This document shows, piece by piece, positions 1-8,514 of a stretch of 31,746 bases of DNA. Source of the DNA: CAZEYI01 sp964422855 (lineage in GTDB: Bacteria > Patescibacteriota > Gracilibacteria > Absconditabacterales > Absconditicoccaceae). The stretch spans positions 1 through 31,746 of the forward strand of contig CAYRCS010000011.1 of the NCBI GenBank assembly GCA_964422855.1. The letters are read 5' to 3'. The notes below the pieces were generated by a model. That model saw nothing but the letters and a program-made list of their open reading frames with translations. It was not told the DNA's origin and did no database searches. The position numbers and the translations under genes were made by a program. Position 1 is the first letter of the stretch; every line of letters starts with the position of its first letter.

Positions 1-359
1 GAGCGAGCGAAGTATTTGCCGACAATATTTGTGATATTTTTAATAATCGGATTGTTGTGGTGAGAAACATAGGTGTCTTGATCATTGATGACCTCTCCTC
101 CGCCAAAGAATTTGATCGTGCCACGGATGAGTTTCTTATCATATGTGCCTATTTGGAGTAATTTGATCTGAAATCCGAGTTGATCGTGTCGTGCGATATT
201 GCGATCAAGTCGGCTATCCATTCGCTTCTCGTCGCCTACTTCTATATATAATGTATCGATGATCTGGTGCTGATGTATCCAATCGAGTACGCCAAAAAGA
301 AGGAGTTCGTCTCCGAAATTTTTATAACCGTAGTAACATTTGAGGAATCAAGTACGCAT
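1..359 (-). CDS. Polysaccharide pyruvyl transferase family protein (N-terminal part, runs off window)
   Basis: The reading frame starts with ATG at 359 and stays open to the window edge with TGA read as Gly at codon 4. The N-terminus reads MRTGFLKCYYGYKNFGDELL, which matches the YYGxxNxGDE opening of the CsaB/WcaK-type pyruvyl transferases. That family adds pyruvate ketals to cell-wall or capsule glycans. About 119 residues are visible, including a stretch reading LDWIHQHQIIDTLYIEVGD that fits an alternating alpha/beta fold. The ATG overlaps the stop of the upstream gene as TAATG, so the two are probably translationally coupled. This places a glycan-modifying enzyme behind a large surface protein. 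Family assignment is good; the substrate is unknown. Confidence 0.75.
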
Positions 360-3300
360 TAGGATTGATCGAGTGAAGCAAATCGTTGGTCTCTAAATAT
401 ACTAAGTTGTGATTGTCACTCGTCTCACAATATTTGAGACAAGATACTATCAGCAAAGGAATCTACGAAAGCTTGCTGATATTGCAATGCGAAACGCTGT
501 GGTATGTCGTAGACAGCGACTCTTGTATCATCCACGATGACAAAAGATTTGAATTGTTTGAGTTCCTGTCTAGCTGCATCAAATATGCTTTTGTATAACT
601 TGAGTGGGGAATTATAAAACAATATATTTCGATCTCACATCAGATAATCATGCAATACTCCGACATAGCTCTTGTAGAGCTTGAGTTCATTGTTGGGGCT
701 TATTTTGAGTGGAGCGTTTTTACACTTGATGGTAGCATCTTCATATGTAATACAAAGCCTGTTGCCAAAGCGAGTGAGCTGTGACTTTTGGAGTATACTT
801 AAATCTAATGTGCTTATGCTCTTGAGTATACCTTTGGTGGCAGTAAACATGTCTCATTCCTCTGGTTTTTCGTAGCAAAATGTATCAAAAACAAATCCAT
901 CTTTCTCTATGGAGATACAGGATGCGGTATTTGGGAAAGCAAAATTACCTACTATGGGTTGTTCTTGTCATGGCAGCAAAATACCTGCAATTTTTTTCTT
1001 AGTCTTATTGACGCGTAGATTGAAGCCTTGAGATAGATCAATAGGCAAAGAACCTGACAATAAAAGTACAATGTTTTCTGCATTTTCGTCTTTGCCTTGT
1101 GGATTTGGAGTTAGTCACATTATATGTATCTCGTAATCTGGCGGTGCTTGTATCTGATCTCCTGTAGCCGTTATTTCTTGCTGTGGCGTATAACAATATG
1201 TGTCAAACAACCTATCTTGTCGATGGATAGAAACACAAGTATCTTTAGTATTGGGGAAGCGAAAGTTTCATATCAAAATTTCATCACCTTCGATAGTGCC
1301 AAAGCTATTTAAATATCTCTTGGTGTCGTTTATCATGAGATAGAAATCATCCGCAAGGTCTATGCTGGACGATACTGTTAGATGGAGTTCTTCGTTACTT
1401 ATGTCGTTTCATGCTGGGTCATAGACAATATCGATTATATCTATAGCTGTGTTTGTGTAGTCTTTTGTATCAATATTATCATCTAAACTATTATCTTCTT
1501 CCTGTTCTGCTTGGTAACAAAGCGTATCGATTATACTATCATCAAACATGACAGAAACGCAGGCGTCATAATTTGGGAAGCGGAAATTGTCGGTAAATGT
1601 TTGTACTCCTCCTGTAGTCAATATACCATCAATAGTCGCATTTCTGGTGCCGATACGCAACCTAATATTTTCTAGATCGATACTTGCTGGAGAAATTAAT
1701 TCGAGACCGATTTGTTCGTTATCCGTATCTGATCCTGGAGGATCGTACACTATTGATCTGATGCGAATGTCTGGAGGGCTCAAGATATCATCTGCAAATG
1801 GATCGTAACAATATGTATCAACAATATCTATACCCTGAGATCGCAAAACACATGTAGGCACACTATTTGGGAAGCGGAAATTGCCCGTTAACGTAACGTC
1901 TCCCGAATAAAATCAGACAAAATCTTCCATATTAAATTTTCTAGATCATATAAGCAAATGTGTATCTGAGTCTATGACTACTCCGCTTGTAGAAAATGAC
2001 ATAGTTTCGTTGTTCGTGTCGCTACCCTCTGGGTCATAGATTATATTTGTAATAGCAAAATATCCAGTAAATAGCGGAATCGCAACTCCGGTCATTTGTG
2101 TGCTTCCTGTATCTATATTGCCATCTGGCGGATAACAGTATATGTCAAAAATGTTTGATCCTGTGAGTAAACTTACACAAGCACTCGTATTTGGGAAGCG
2201 GAAGTTTCCGGTAAATGTTTGTGTCTGTCAGGCATATAAAATCCCAGATAGAGACTGCGTTCATGATCTAGTGCTGACTGCCATACGAGCATATCCAAGG
2301 TCAAAATCTGTGGTAAACAAAGAATGGAGCGTAATCGTTTCTCTATTTGTATCTGATCCAAAGGGGTCATAGATGATATCGACAATATCTATCCCTGATG
2401 ATGTAGATATGATAGATTCTGGTTCTCCTGTTTGGTCTGGATCTGGCAATGAACAAGATCATCCCCCGCCGCCTCATCATCCTCATCCACGAACGATAGT
2501 TTGTGATGGTTTATAATCTAATAAATTATGATCAAATCAGGGGCTCATGGTAGCAGTCGATTCGAAGACCCTCTGACAGTCTCCTAGCGAGCTAAAAATG
2601 ACCCCATTTTGGTCGCCAAGTGTACGTACGTCGACAATGTCCAAAACTTGTCCATTTTGTCCATATACCTCTAGATATCATAGTTCTCACCTAATTGATA
2701 ACTCTTGGTTATCATGTAGACTATTGTTGTCAATGAGCTCATTTGTGTCTATAGAGACAAGAAAATAGTCGCCCGCTTCTTCGTTGATTGAAAACGTCAC
2801 TGGATTGTTCAATAAAGATCAGCTCAATGTTATATTTTGGTCAAATGCTGCTGGCATATATAGTTCGATATATGGTTGATAATTTCCACTACCAAAAAAC
2901 ACTTCTGAAATCTGAATTTCCGAACCCAATGTTGTACAGTGTAAAGGCGGTTCCCCATTTCATCATCATTGATTTTGTTCTTCTCAAATATCTATAACTT
3001 GATCGTATACGGTAAATATCGCCCCTGGATTGGCTACAATTCCTGCAGGTACGTTGGATATTCTATCTCATGTGGTGACAGTAATCTGTAATTGGCTATT
3101 GTATAGAACTTTTTCAAAGGAGTTTTGTGAGTCAATGTATGGAGCGACTAGATCTTCTGCTACATCAAATACATCTATTGTCTGGGATTGATAGCTCAAT
3201 ATAGCTTCAATATTCCCATCATCTGGTATGACCAGATTTTCTGTTGAAACCGTAACCATACTTGCATCTATAAAACTCGTAATAGTATCAGCTATAACGA

Positions 3301-3979
3301 CAGAAGTTTGCGCGGGGATAGAGATAGACATTGTCAGTGGTAGATTACTCAATCACTGCACAGTTATCTCACCTAAAAAATCTTGTGAACCTTTGTTGCT
3401 AATCTCAAATCGTTCGTCCGCTCACTCAAAGTAAATCTCAGAAATAATCAAATCTGGTGTTTCGAATCAAACAAATCATGTATATACAACTCACGGATTG
3501 CTAGGGTGCTCTGGAGCATTGTTGGCAACATAGGGCTCTTGAGAGATATATGCGTTGTTGTCTCATAGATTCTTATGGATAGAGGCGTTGGTAAGTTTTG
3601 CTGTCGCCATAGTCCCCGTATCTACAACAAATGTAGATACACTAGTGGATCATGACATAATGCGGACGTTTATGGGTTGTGTGTCGGGGAAATTGAGAGA
3701 TAATCAAGACTTCGCTATAACACTAGGTTCTGTGACCATAGACATATTGTCTCCGACAACAATGGCCTGAGCAGGATAGATATTGATATTTGGAATGTTG
3801 ACTACACTAGCCTTTGCTCCTGATAATGTAAGCCCTCCTGAATAGGTTTCAGATCAGGAGTTATATACCTCTACTCGCTCATCCGTACTGTCAAAATAAA
3901 CCTCGGAAATAATGAGATCTGCGTGTACTTGCGTACATAATAATAAACCTAAAGCGCAGGCAATCAAAATCTTTTTCAT
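359..3979 (-). CDS. Secreted multi-module lamin-tail-domain (LTD) surface protein, 1206 aa
   Basis: With TGA = Gly the frame is continuous from ATG 3979 to TAA 359-361; I checked every codon between the pieces. Residues 1-19 are a signal peptide (MKKILIACALGLLLCTQVHA). Three N-terminal modules open with IISEVYF, IISEIYF and ISEVFF near residues 21, 177 and 355, the typical start of bacterial lamin-tail domains. A ten-glycine linker near residue 500 leads into five shorter repeats starting near residues 526, 646, 745, 850 and 956. These share YDPxGSDxxNE, an IDL motif, a GNFRFPN-like motif and a Cys pair of the form CVS...DTYCY about 15 residues apart, which suggests one disulfide per repeat. 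Residues about 1040-1206 form an unrelated C-terminal region. No C-terminal anchor was seen. LTD modules are usually extracellular adhesion or scaffold folds; the role here is inferred. Confidence 0.85.
860..2449 (-). repeat. Five tandem LTD repeat units inside the surface-protein gene
   Basis: Near-identical DNA recurs at the same place in each unit. The plus-strand string TATTTGGGAAGCGGAAATT, with small changes, is found near 930, 1250, 1573, 1864 and 2188, encoding the (N)FRFPN motif on the minus strand. Each unit is about 300-350 bases and encodes about 100-120 residues. Unit-to-unit divergence is higher elsewhere, so this looks like old internal duplication under selection, not a recent expansion. 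Confidence 0.75.
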
Positions 3980-3998
3980 ACAGAAAGATCTAGGTACT

Positions 3999-4028
3999 AA
4001 AAAAGCAATCTTACGAGAAGATTGCTTT
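3999..4028 (-). terminator. Rho-independent terminator of murG
   Basis: An 11-bp perfect stem (4002-4012 with 4018-4028) closes a 5-base loop. On the minus strand it is followed by a run of six T. The stem includes the murG stop codon, so the terminator overlaps the end of the gene. Confidence 0.8.
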
Positions 4029-5129
4029 GGCTATAAGGTGTTTGGTATGGATGATGCCTGACATGATGTCTGGATTGTATGGCTTCTTATGGAATCCTTT
4101 GTGTTGCTGGACGGTAAAGTCTAGTGTGGATGTAAAGTTGTGCTTCTTTTGGTCTAGGACTATATCTTCGTGCTGCTTGTTGTATCGGAGTGCATTATCT
4201 TTCTGATCGTGGGTCCATGGAATCGGTATAATAATGAGTTTGAGATTGTAGAGTTTGAGCTCAGCAAGTGATGTTGTACCAGCGCGGGTAATGGCAATAT
4301 CTGCCAGATGGCATAAGGCAGACATGTCATGTTGACTGACATAATCAAATACTGTGACACCAGCAAATCAGGCAAAATACTTGTTCATTTCTGGGTTTGC
4401 AATGCCTCATACGACCAAGAAATGGAAATGATCAGACAATCTAGAGTTGCGGATAAGCATATCCGATAGAGTTTCGTAGATAGACCTAGCCCCAAGAGAA
4501 CCTCACAAGACTAGGATATATGTTTTCTTTGGATCTTTGGTATCTATCTGCTTTTGGATAATGGGATCGTATTTGGCGCCTGGTTGATATACCATATCGT
4601 TGGACAATATCTGTCCTACCGTCGTAGCTGAGCGTCGGATTCCATCAAATCCTGTAAATATATCTTTGGCTCATCGAGCTGCGATGCGATTGGTGAGGCC
4701 TGGCTTGGTATCAGATTCGTGTACTACAAGCGGTATTTTGAGTATTTTGGCTCCTAAAATCATCGGAAGAGCTATAAATCAGCCTTTACAGAAGACTATA
4801 TCTATTTTTTGGTGGCGTAAAAACCTAGTGGCGGACACAATTCCCCATCAGAGCCTACATATGTCCCAGATGTTTTTGAGGATCGATAGGAAGCGGGTTT
4901 CTCTACGAAATTTTCCTGAGATAATATGAACGAACTCGATGTGGGTATGTTGGGGAGATAGTTTGTCGTATTCTTTCTTTTCTAATCAGTTACGAGAACC
5001 TGCTCGATAGAGTTTGTCGATATGGCTGAAATAATCACTATGTGTATCCAAAAATTTTATCATACTACGAATAGGGTAGACATGTCCACCCGTGCCTCCT
5101 CCTGCCATCACTATACGAAGCTTCTTCAT
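4011..5129 (-). CDS. murG: UDP-GlcNAc:undecaprenyl-PP-MurNAc-pentapeptide GlcNAc transferase MurG
   Basis: The enzyme adds GlcNAc to lipid I to form lipid II on the inner face of the membrane, the last cytoplasmic step of peptidoglycan synthesis. The 372-aa product has the usual length. The N-terminal glycine-rich loop reads MAGGGTGGHVYP. The acceptor-side motif HESDTKPGLTNR, the second Gly-rich loop LVLGGSLGAR, and the C-terminal donor-site motif AITRAGTTSLAELK followed by IPIPWTHDQKDNA are all present. The frame crosses several TGA (Gly) codons. The gene stands apart from other mur genes in the window. It is flanked by its own terminator downstream, and the ZIP transporter gene upstream also ends in a terminator, so it is probably monocistronic. 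Confidence 0.95.
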
Positions 5130-5163
5130 AGATACTAAGCACACTTCTAAAGATATTGACAGG

Positions 5164-5191
5164 AGTGTACATATGGCGAAATAAATTGCAA
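5164..5191 (-). promoter_or_regulatory. Candidate promoter of murG
   Basis: On the minus strand TTGCAA (5191-5186) lies 16 bases before TACACT (5169-5164), about 35 bases upstream of the murG ATG. Spacing fits a sigma-70-type promoter; the -10 box is imperfect. Confidence 0.4.
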
Positions 5192-5194
5192 GAA

Positions 5195-5219
5195 TAAAAA
5201 AGACCTCGTAATGAGGTCC
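5195..5219 (-). terminator. Rho-independent terminator of the ZIP transporter gene
   Basis: GACCTC and GAGGTC (5202-5207, 5213-5218) pair around a 5-base loop. On the minus strand the stem is followed by a run of six T. It lies just downstream of the TAA at 5241. Confidence 0.8.
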
Positions 5220-5240
5220 TTATATATGCCCAAAAAGTTA

Positions 5241-6002
5241 TTAGTGTCCGTGTGACTCAAACAACATCAAAGCTGCCATAGCTCATACACCGATCAAAAA
5301 GAAAAGTATCTGTATTGTGGCTGATTTGGCCGCAGTTTCTTTGTGCATCTCTGGAATAAGGTCAGAACCTGCTATGTATAAGAAAGAACCTATCGCGATA
5401 GGTATCAAGACATGGTGGATATCTTCTACTGCATTTTGTGCAACAATGGCGAGTATAGCTCATACTACAGCACTAAGGGCAGTAATAAAGTTTACAAATA
5501 GTGCCCTTGCTTTGCTAAATCCTCCGTGAATTAAGACACCAAAGTCTCCTATTTCTTGTGGGATCTCATGGAGTATCACAGCTATAGTTGTAGCAATACC
5601 TACTTCAATGCTCACAAAATAACTGGCTGCGATAATAATACCATCGATAAAGTTGTGAACCATGTCGCCAATCAAGTTCATATAGGCGAATGGATGTGGA
5701 TGTGCTTTGGTAGTCGGAAGATGGCAGTGTCTTCGGTGTATGATCTTCTCGAGAACGAGACCAAACACGATACCCGCTATGATATACCATGCACTATGTT
5801 GATCAAATGTATTTTCTGCAAGATACTCTGGGAAAAGATGCAAAAACACATCACCAATCAAGGCTCCAGCAGCTAATGATACCAGATAAATAACTATGGT
5901 TCTGAGTTTTTCTATTCTCAGTCATAGACTGAAAACACCCACAAAAGAAATCAAACTCACTACTACGACACTTCATAGAATATACAAAATAGTTGTCGAC
6001 AT
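5241..6002 (-). CDS. ZIP family divalent metal transporter
   Basis: Predicted inner-membrane importer of zinc, iron or a related divalent metal. The 253-aa product has a hydrophobic N-terminal helix (from MSTTILYILGSVVVSLISF) and about seven to eight membrane segments. A His-rich cytoplasmic loop (IHRRHCHLP, then KAHPHP) lies between helices 3 and 4. The two signature metal-site motifs are visible: HNFIDG in helix 4 and HEIPQEIGDFG in helix 5. The protein ends in ESHGH. Start ATG 6002 was chosen because it adds the first membrane helix missing from shorter starts. TGA codons are read as Gly. It lies one gene away from a Fur-family regulator, so metal control is plausible, but no Fur-like site was seen directly upstream. 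Zinc versus iron cannot be decided from sequence. Confidence 0.9.
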
Positions 6003-6008
6003 ATATAG

Positions 6009-6032
6009 AAAAAAGCAGATAAATCTGCCTCT
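6009..6032 (-). terminator. Rho-independent terminator of the 174-aa gene
   Basis: GCAGAT and ATCTGC pair around a short loop; on the minus strand the stem is followed by six T. It lies between the TAA at 6065 and the ATG of the ZIP gene. Confidence 0.7.
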
Positions 6033-6064
6033 ATATATCTAAATGCAATACTATTGCAATAGAA

Positions 6065-6589
6065 TTATGCTGCTTTTCTAGCCGATTGATCTGATGATCA
6101 TTTTTTTCTGGTGAAATGACTATTGAGTGGGTGTATTTGGGGGGCTTTTTTATTTAATGGATATTGATGAAGGTTTTGCAACAAATCTTGCTGCGTTCAG
6201 AGGGTTAGTTGCGATACTGTCTGGCGATCCAATAGTGATGTTATTGCATCCAGAGAGTGATCTAACAGTGGTTCGTGGGTATTGTCAAAATTTATAGAAA
6301 ATTCTAGGTGATTGAGGTTGTGAGTACCTATGTCCTCATACATATTTGCTAGAAGTTGAATGTCGTCGTGTGATAATTCTGCAGGAAATACGTCAGATAG
6401 GTCTGTTCGTAGATCATCGACACTGTGTGATACAATGTTGTGTTGTTGCAAATACTGCACTATCTGACCTTTGGTAGGCTTTTCTCCTCTCTGCAATATG
6501 TCCAATACGAGCTGCGTGTGTATATCCGATTTTCCATTAGATTCTTCGCTTAGTTTATTGGCGTTCTTTATAGAGATTACCTTTCCCAT
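6065..6589 (-). CDS. Hypothetical protein, 174 aa
   Basis: I do not recognise a family. The product is soluble, with a charged N-terminus (MGKVISIKNANKLSEE), a predicted helical middle (LVLDILQRGEKPTKGQIVQYL) and a basic C-terminal tail ending FTRKKGSSDQSARKAA. No signal peptide or membrane segment is seen. The frame extends upstream without a stop to about 6706. ATG 6589 was preferred because a good promoter (6627-6655) lies just upstream and would place transcription start near 6620. One TGA (6197-6199) is read through as Gly and adds 44 residues. It is divergent from the Fur-family gene across a region with Fur-like sites and upstream of the ZIP gene. The segment around GEKPTKGQIVQYLQQHNIV resembles a helix-turn-helix-like arrangement only loosely, so a regulatory role is speculation. 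Confidence 0.7.
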
Positions 6590-6626
6590 GTATCGTGTCC
6601 ATATCGAAGTAAATATTGTTACTCTA

Positions 6627-6655
6627 ATACTACTCTCAAACATAGTGTATGTCAA
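6627..6655 (-). promoter_or_regulatory. Promoter of the 174-aa gene
   Basis: On the minus strand TTGACA (6655-6650) and TAGTAT (6632-6627) are separated by 17 bases. The ATG is about 38 bases downstream of the -10 box. Confidence 0.65.
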
Positions 6656-6790
6656 ATTTTTTGTGTCAAAATAGACACATATGGACATATGTTTTTTATC
6701 AGCCAAACTAATAGGCTAGCCTCTTGAATTATGCAGATACTATAAACAATATATTTGTTTTATAAACACAATTCACAACTACGTTTTTAT

Positions 6791-6819
6791 CTGATAATGA
6801 TAATCAATCTCATTATCAG
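6791..6819. promoter_or_regulatory. Fur-box-like operator 1
   Basis: The site contains GATAATGATAATCA, identical to the first 14 bases of the classical 19-base Fur box. It is also a perfect inverted repeat, with 10-bp arms (CTGATAATGA and TCATTATCAG) around 9 bases. A second nested pair, TTTTATCTG and CAGATAAAA, flanks it. Confidence 0.65.
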
Positions 6820-6882
6820 AGCAGATAAAATATCATAAACACCAAACAACACCTCAAAATTCAAATACAATTACATATGTAA

Positions 6883-6908
6883 TAACGATAATGATAATCA
6901 ATCTCATT
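6883..6908. promoter_or_regulatory. Fur-box-like operator 2
   Basis: Bases 6887-6908 repeat the 22 bases of operator 1 (6793-6814) exactly, preceded by AATAAC. The inverted arm is incomplete here. Confidence 0.6.
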
Positions 6909-7039
6909 TTATTGTTTTATTCCCTTTCTTTGGCAGCTTTTATTATTTTACTTTATTTCAATCATATAAAAAGCCCGAACAAATGCCGTAAAATAAGGGT
7001 ATTTTGATCAAACATAGAAGAATATTATATGCATATCTA

Positions 7040-7068
7040 ATAACGATAATGATAACCGTTCCTATAAT
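7040..7068 (+). promoter_or_regulatory. Fur-box-like operator 3 next to a TATAAT box
   Basis: AATAACGATAATGATAA (matching operator 2) is followed by TATAAT at 7063-7068. If that is a -10 element, the operator lies in the -35/spacer region of a rightward promoter. This is the usual position for Fur repression, and would give an autoregulated second promoter for fur. The -35 is poor. Confidence 0.5.
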
Positions 7069-7105
7069 GATGGTTTTTGTTAGTTCTCATTTGGTACTTA
7101 TAAAT

Positions 7106-7134
7106 TTGCTTTTTTTATAAAAAACTTTTATACT
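7106..7134 (+). promoter_or_regulatory. Promoter proximal to the fur-like gene
   Basis: TTGCTT (7106-7111) and TATACT (7129-7134) are 17 bases apart, with the ATG at 7162. Confidence 0.6.
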
Positions 7135-7161
7135 CATATATTGTTTACTTTGCCCACACAT

Positions 7162-7872
7162 ATGGCGAGATTAAAATATCATCAAACAATACTTAAGATA
7201 CTCTGAGATGATCATCTAACAGCAGATGATATCTATGATATTATGAAAAAAAAATATGGTCGCATCGGTATTGCTACCATCTATAGAACACTTGAACACC
7301 TTATTGATACCAAGGAAATTACCAAGTTGGTAGGAGTCTTTGATAAAGCATATTTTGAAAGAAATAAATGACCACACATGCATTTCGTGGATAAGTCTGC
7401 GTATAAAATTATTGATGTCCCTTTGTCTGACTATAGTTTTTTGCCAAAGCAAGAATGATTCTCAGTTTCGTATGCAGACATAGTTGTTTATGGTATTATA
7501 TGAAATGTTGTTGCATCTGGATTGTTTGAAAAAACTAATGAGCCACAAGAAGAGGAAACAATACAAAGTGCATTTGATTGAGATGATGTAAAAAATCTCC
7601 CGCCGGATCCATTTTTTAGTATGCAAGATGTAGCCCCCAATCAAAGTACAAATGATTTAGATGAACCAAATGTGTCGTCTATGGACAATGTGGACACCAA
7701 AGATCTTGTGTCTGCGTCTGCTGCTTCTATTGAACAGCCAGAAGCCACTATTCCAACAATTTCGCTAGATCCTGTACAAACTACTCCTACAGAAGAAGAA
7801 TTAGCTCAACAAGAAAAGGAGGAACAAAAGAAAAAGAGAAGAGAACTCAAAAATATATTTAGACAGTTTTAG
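7162..7872 (+). CDS. Fur-family metal-responsive regulator with long acidic/basic C-terminal tail
   Basis: The first ~90 residues match the Fur fold. They comprise a short N-terminal helix, LTADDIYDIMKKKYGRIG, then the recognition helix segment GIATIYRTLEHL, and a dimerisation start with YFERNKGPHMHF, where His and Glu of the regulatory metal site are expected. The CxxC structural-zinc motif that usually follows HHxH in Fur is absent; the sequence there is VDKSAYKIIDV. Typical Fur proteins are 130-160 aa. This one has 236, with a low-complexity tail rich in Asp, Glu, Gln, Ser and Thr ending KKKRRELKNIFRQF. Several TGA codons are read as Gly. Three Fur-like boxes lie upstream, which supports autoregulation. 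The metal sensed (iron, zinc or manganese) cannot be told. The stop overlaps the convergent gene by 4 bases. Confidence 0.85.
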
Positions 7873-8126
7873 TGTTTGTGTGCACAGGTTCATCCACAAC
7901 ATCATTCTTTTTTGTGTTGATGGTTTGTATTGCTTCCATTGCTGCAACATCATTGCGTTGGGTGGTATTGTTTTGCCTCGTGCCCCAAGGAATCTAGAAA
8001 GCCTCCTACCAAAGATGCAATCACTTGATCGTCATCAACTTCGTCTTTGCCAAGCATTTGAGATATAATTGTTTTGAGTTTTTGGAAGTCTTCGTGGGTT
8101 TGTTGTGAAAGTTTGATAGATGGCAT
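7869..8126 (-). CDS. Small Cys/His-rich protein, putative metal binder, 85 aa
   Basis: This gene is only visible with TGA = Gly. The first ~55 residues (MPSIKLSQQTHEDFQKLKTI onward) look like a small helical domain with an acidic patch KDEVDDDQ. The C-terminal ~28 residues carry five Cys and five His, including GCCS, NHQH and the terminal GCCGGTCAHKH. Such clustered Cys-Cys and His residues are typical of soft-metal binding, but no named family was recognised. It is convergent with the Fur-family gene and overlaps its stop by 4 bases. Its promoter would lie near or within the adjacent N gap. A role in metal storage, delivery or sensing is inferred from composition and position only. Confidence 0.7.
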
Positions 8127-8170
8127 AGCAAATAGTTATGAAATCAATGTATATAGCTTATAGATATAGT

Positions 8171-8270
8171 NNNNNNNNNNNNNNNNNNNNNNNNNNNNNN
8201 NNNNNNNNNNNNNNNNNNNNNNNNNNNNNNNNNNNNNNNNNNNNNNNNNNNNNNNNNNNNNNNNNNNNNN
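8171..8270. other. Assembly gap (100 N)
   Basis: One hundred consecutive N separate the promoter side of the 85-aa gene from the tRNA-Gly. The true length and content are unknown; another tRNA could be hidden here. Confidence 0.98.
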
Positions 8271-8272
8271 CT

Positions 8273-8349
8273 GCGGAATTAGCTCAATTGGCTAGAGCGC
8301 GTCCTTGCCAAGGACGAGGTTGCGAGTTCGAGTCTCGTATTCCGCTCCA
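8273..8349 (+). tRNA. tRNA-Gly (anticodon GCC)
   Basis: The acceptor arms GCGGAAT (8273-8279) and ATTCCGC (8339-8345) pair perfectly. The anticodon stem CGTCC/GGACG encloses the loop TTGCCAA with anticodon GCC. The T arm contains GTTCGAGTC. A U discriminator is followed by an encoded CCA (8347-8349). This tRNA reads GGC/GGU. It is not the UCA-anticodon tRNA-Gly that would decode UGA; that one is not in the visible sequence. Confidence 0.95.
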
Positions 8350-8363
8350 TTATAAAATTAATC

Positions 8364-8388
8364 CAGCAAAAGCTGTGATTTTTTTTAT
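8364..8388 (+). terminator. Weak terminator after tRNA-Gly
   Basis: CAGC and GCTG pair around AAAA and are followed by TGATTTTTTTT. The stem is only 4 bp, so confidence is low. Confidence 0.35.
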
Positions 8389-8455
8389 AAAAAATCTTCA
8401 ATAAGAGTTAATTTATCATAATACAATCATTTTTTGATAACAATAAATTTCTGTA

Positions 8456-8483
8456 TTGTTAAAATATATTATTCACATATACT
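8456..8483 (+). promoter_or_regulatory. Candidate promoter of the SOUL-family gene
   Basis: TTGTTA (8456-8461) and TATACT (8478-8483) are 16 bases apart; the ATG is at 8515. Confidence 0.5.
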
Positions 8484-8514
8484 CCATATGCTATTTTTAG
8501 TTTAACTATGTCCG

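Larger units (their letters stand above)
6590..7161. other. 571-bp AT-rich divergent intergenic region with Fur-like sites
   Basis: No convincing gene was found on either strand. It holds a promoter for the leftward gene, three repeats of a GATAATGATAA core, at least one promoter for the rightward fur gene, and several AT-rich inverted repeats, for example around 6741-6763. Confidence 0.7.

Noticed and set aside
1..361. Possible frameshift joining the LTD gene to the frame at 1-359
   Set aside because: The downstream frame begins with its own ATG overlapping the TAA (TAATG) and its N-terminus is a typical pyruvyl-transferase start, so these are two coupled genes.
860..2449. CRISPR-like or mobile repeat array
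   Set aside because: The repeated strings encode the same protein motif in frame and lie about 300 bases apart within one gene; there are no uniform spacers.
1124..3770. Plus-strand reading frames of 60-110 codons across 1-5 kb
   Set aside because: They are shadows of the minus-strand LTD and murG genes, show no recognisable domains and have no promoters.
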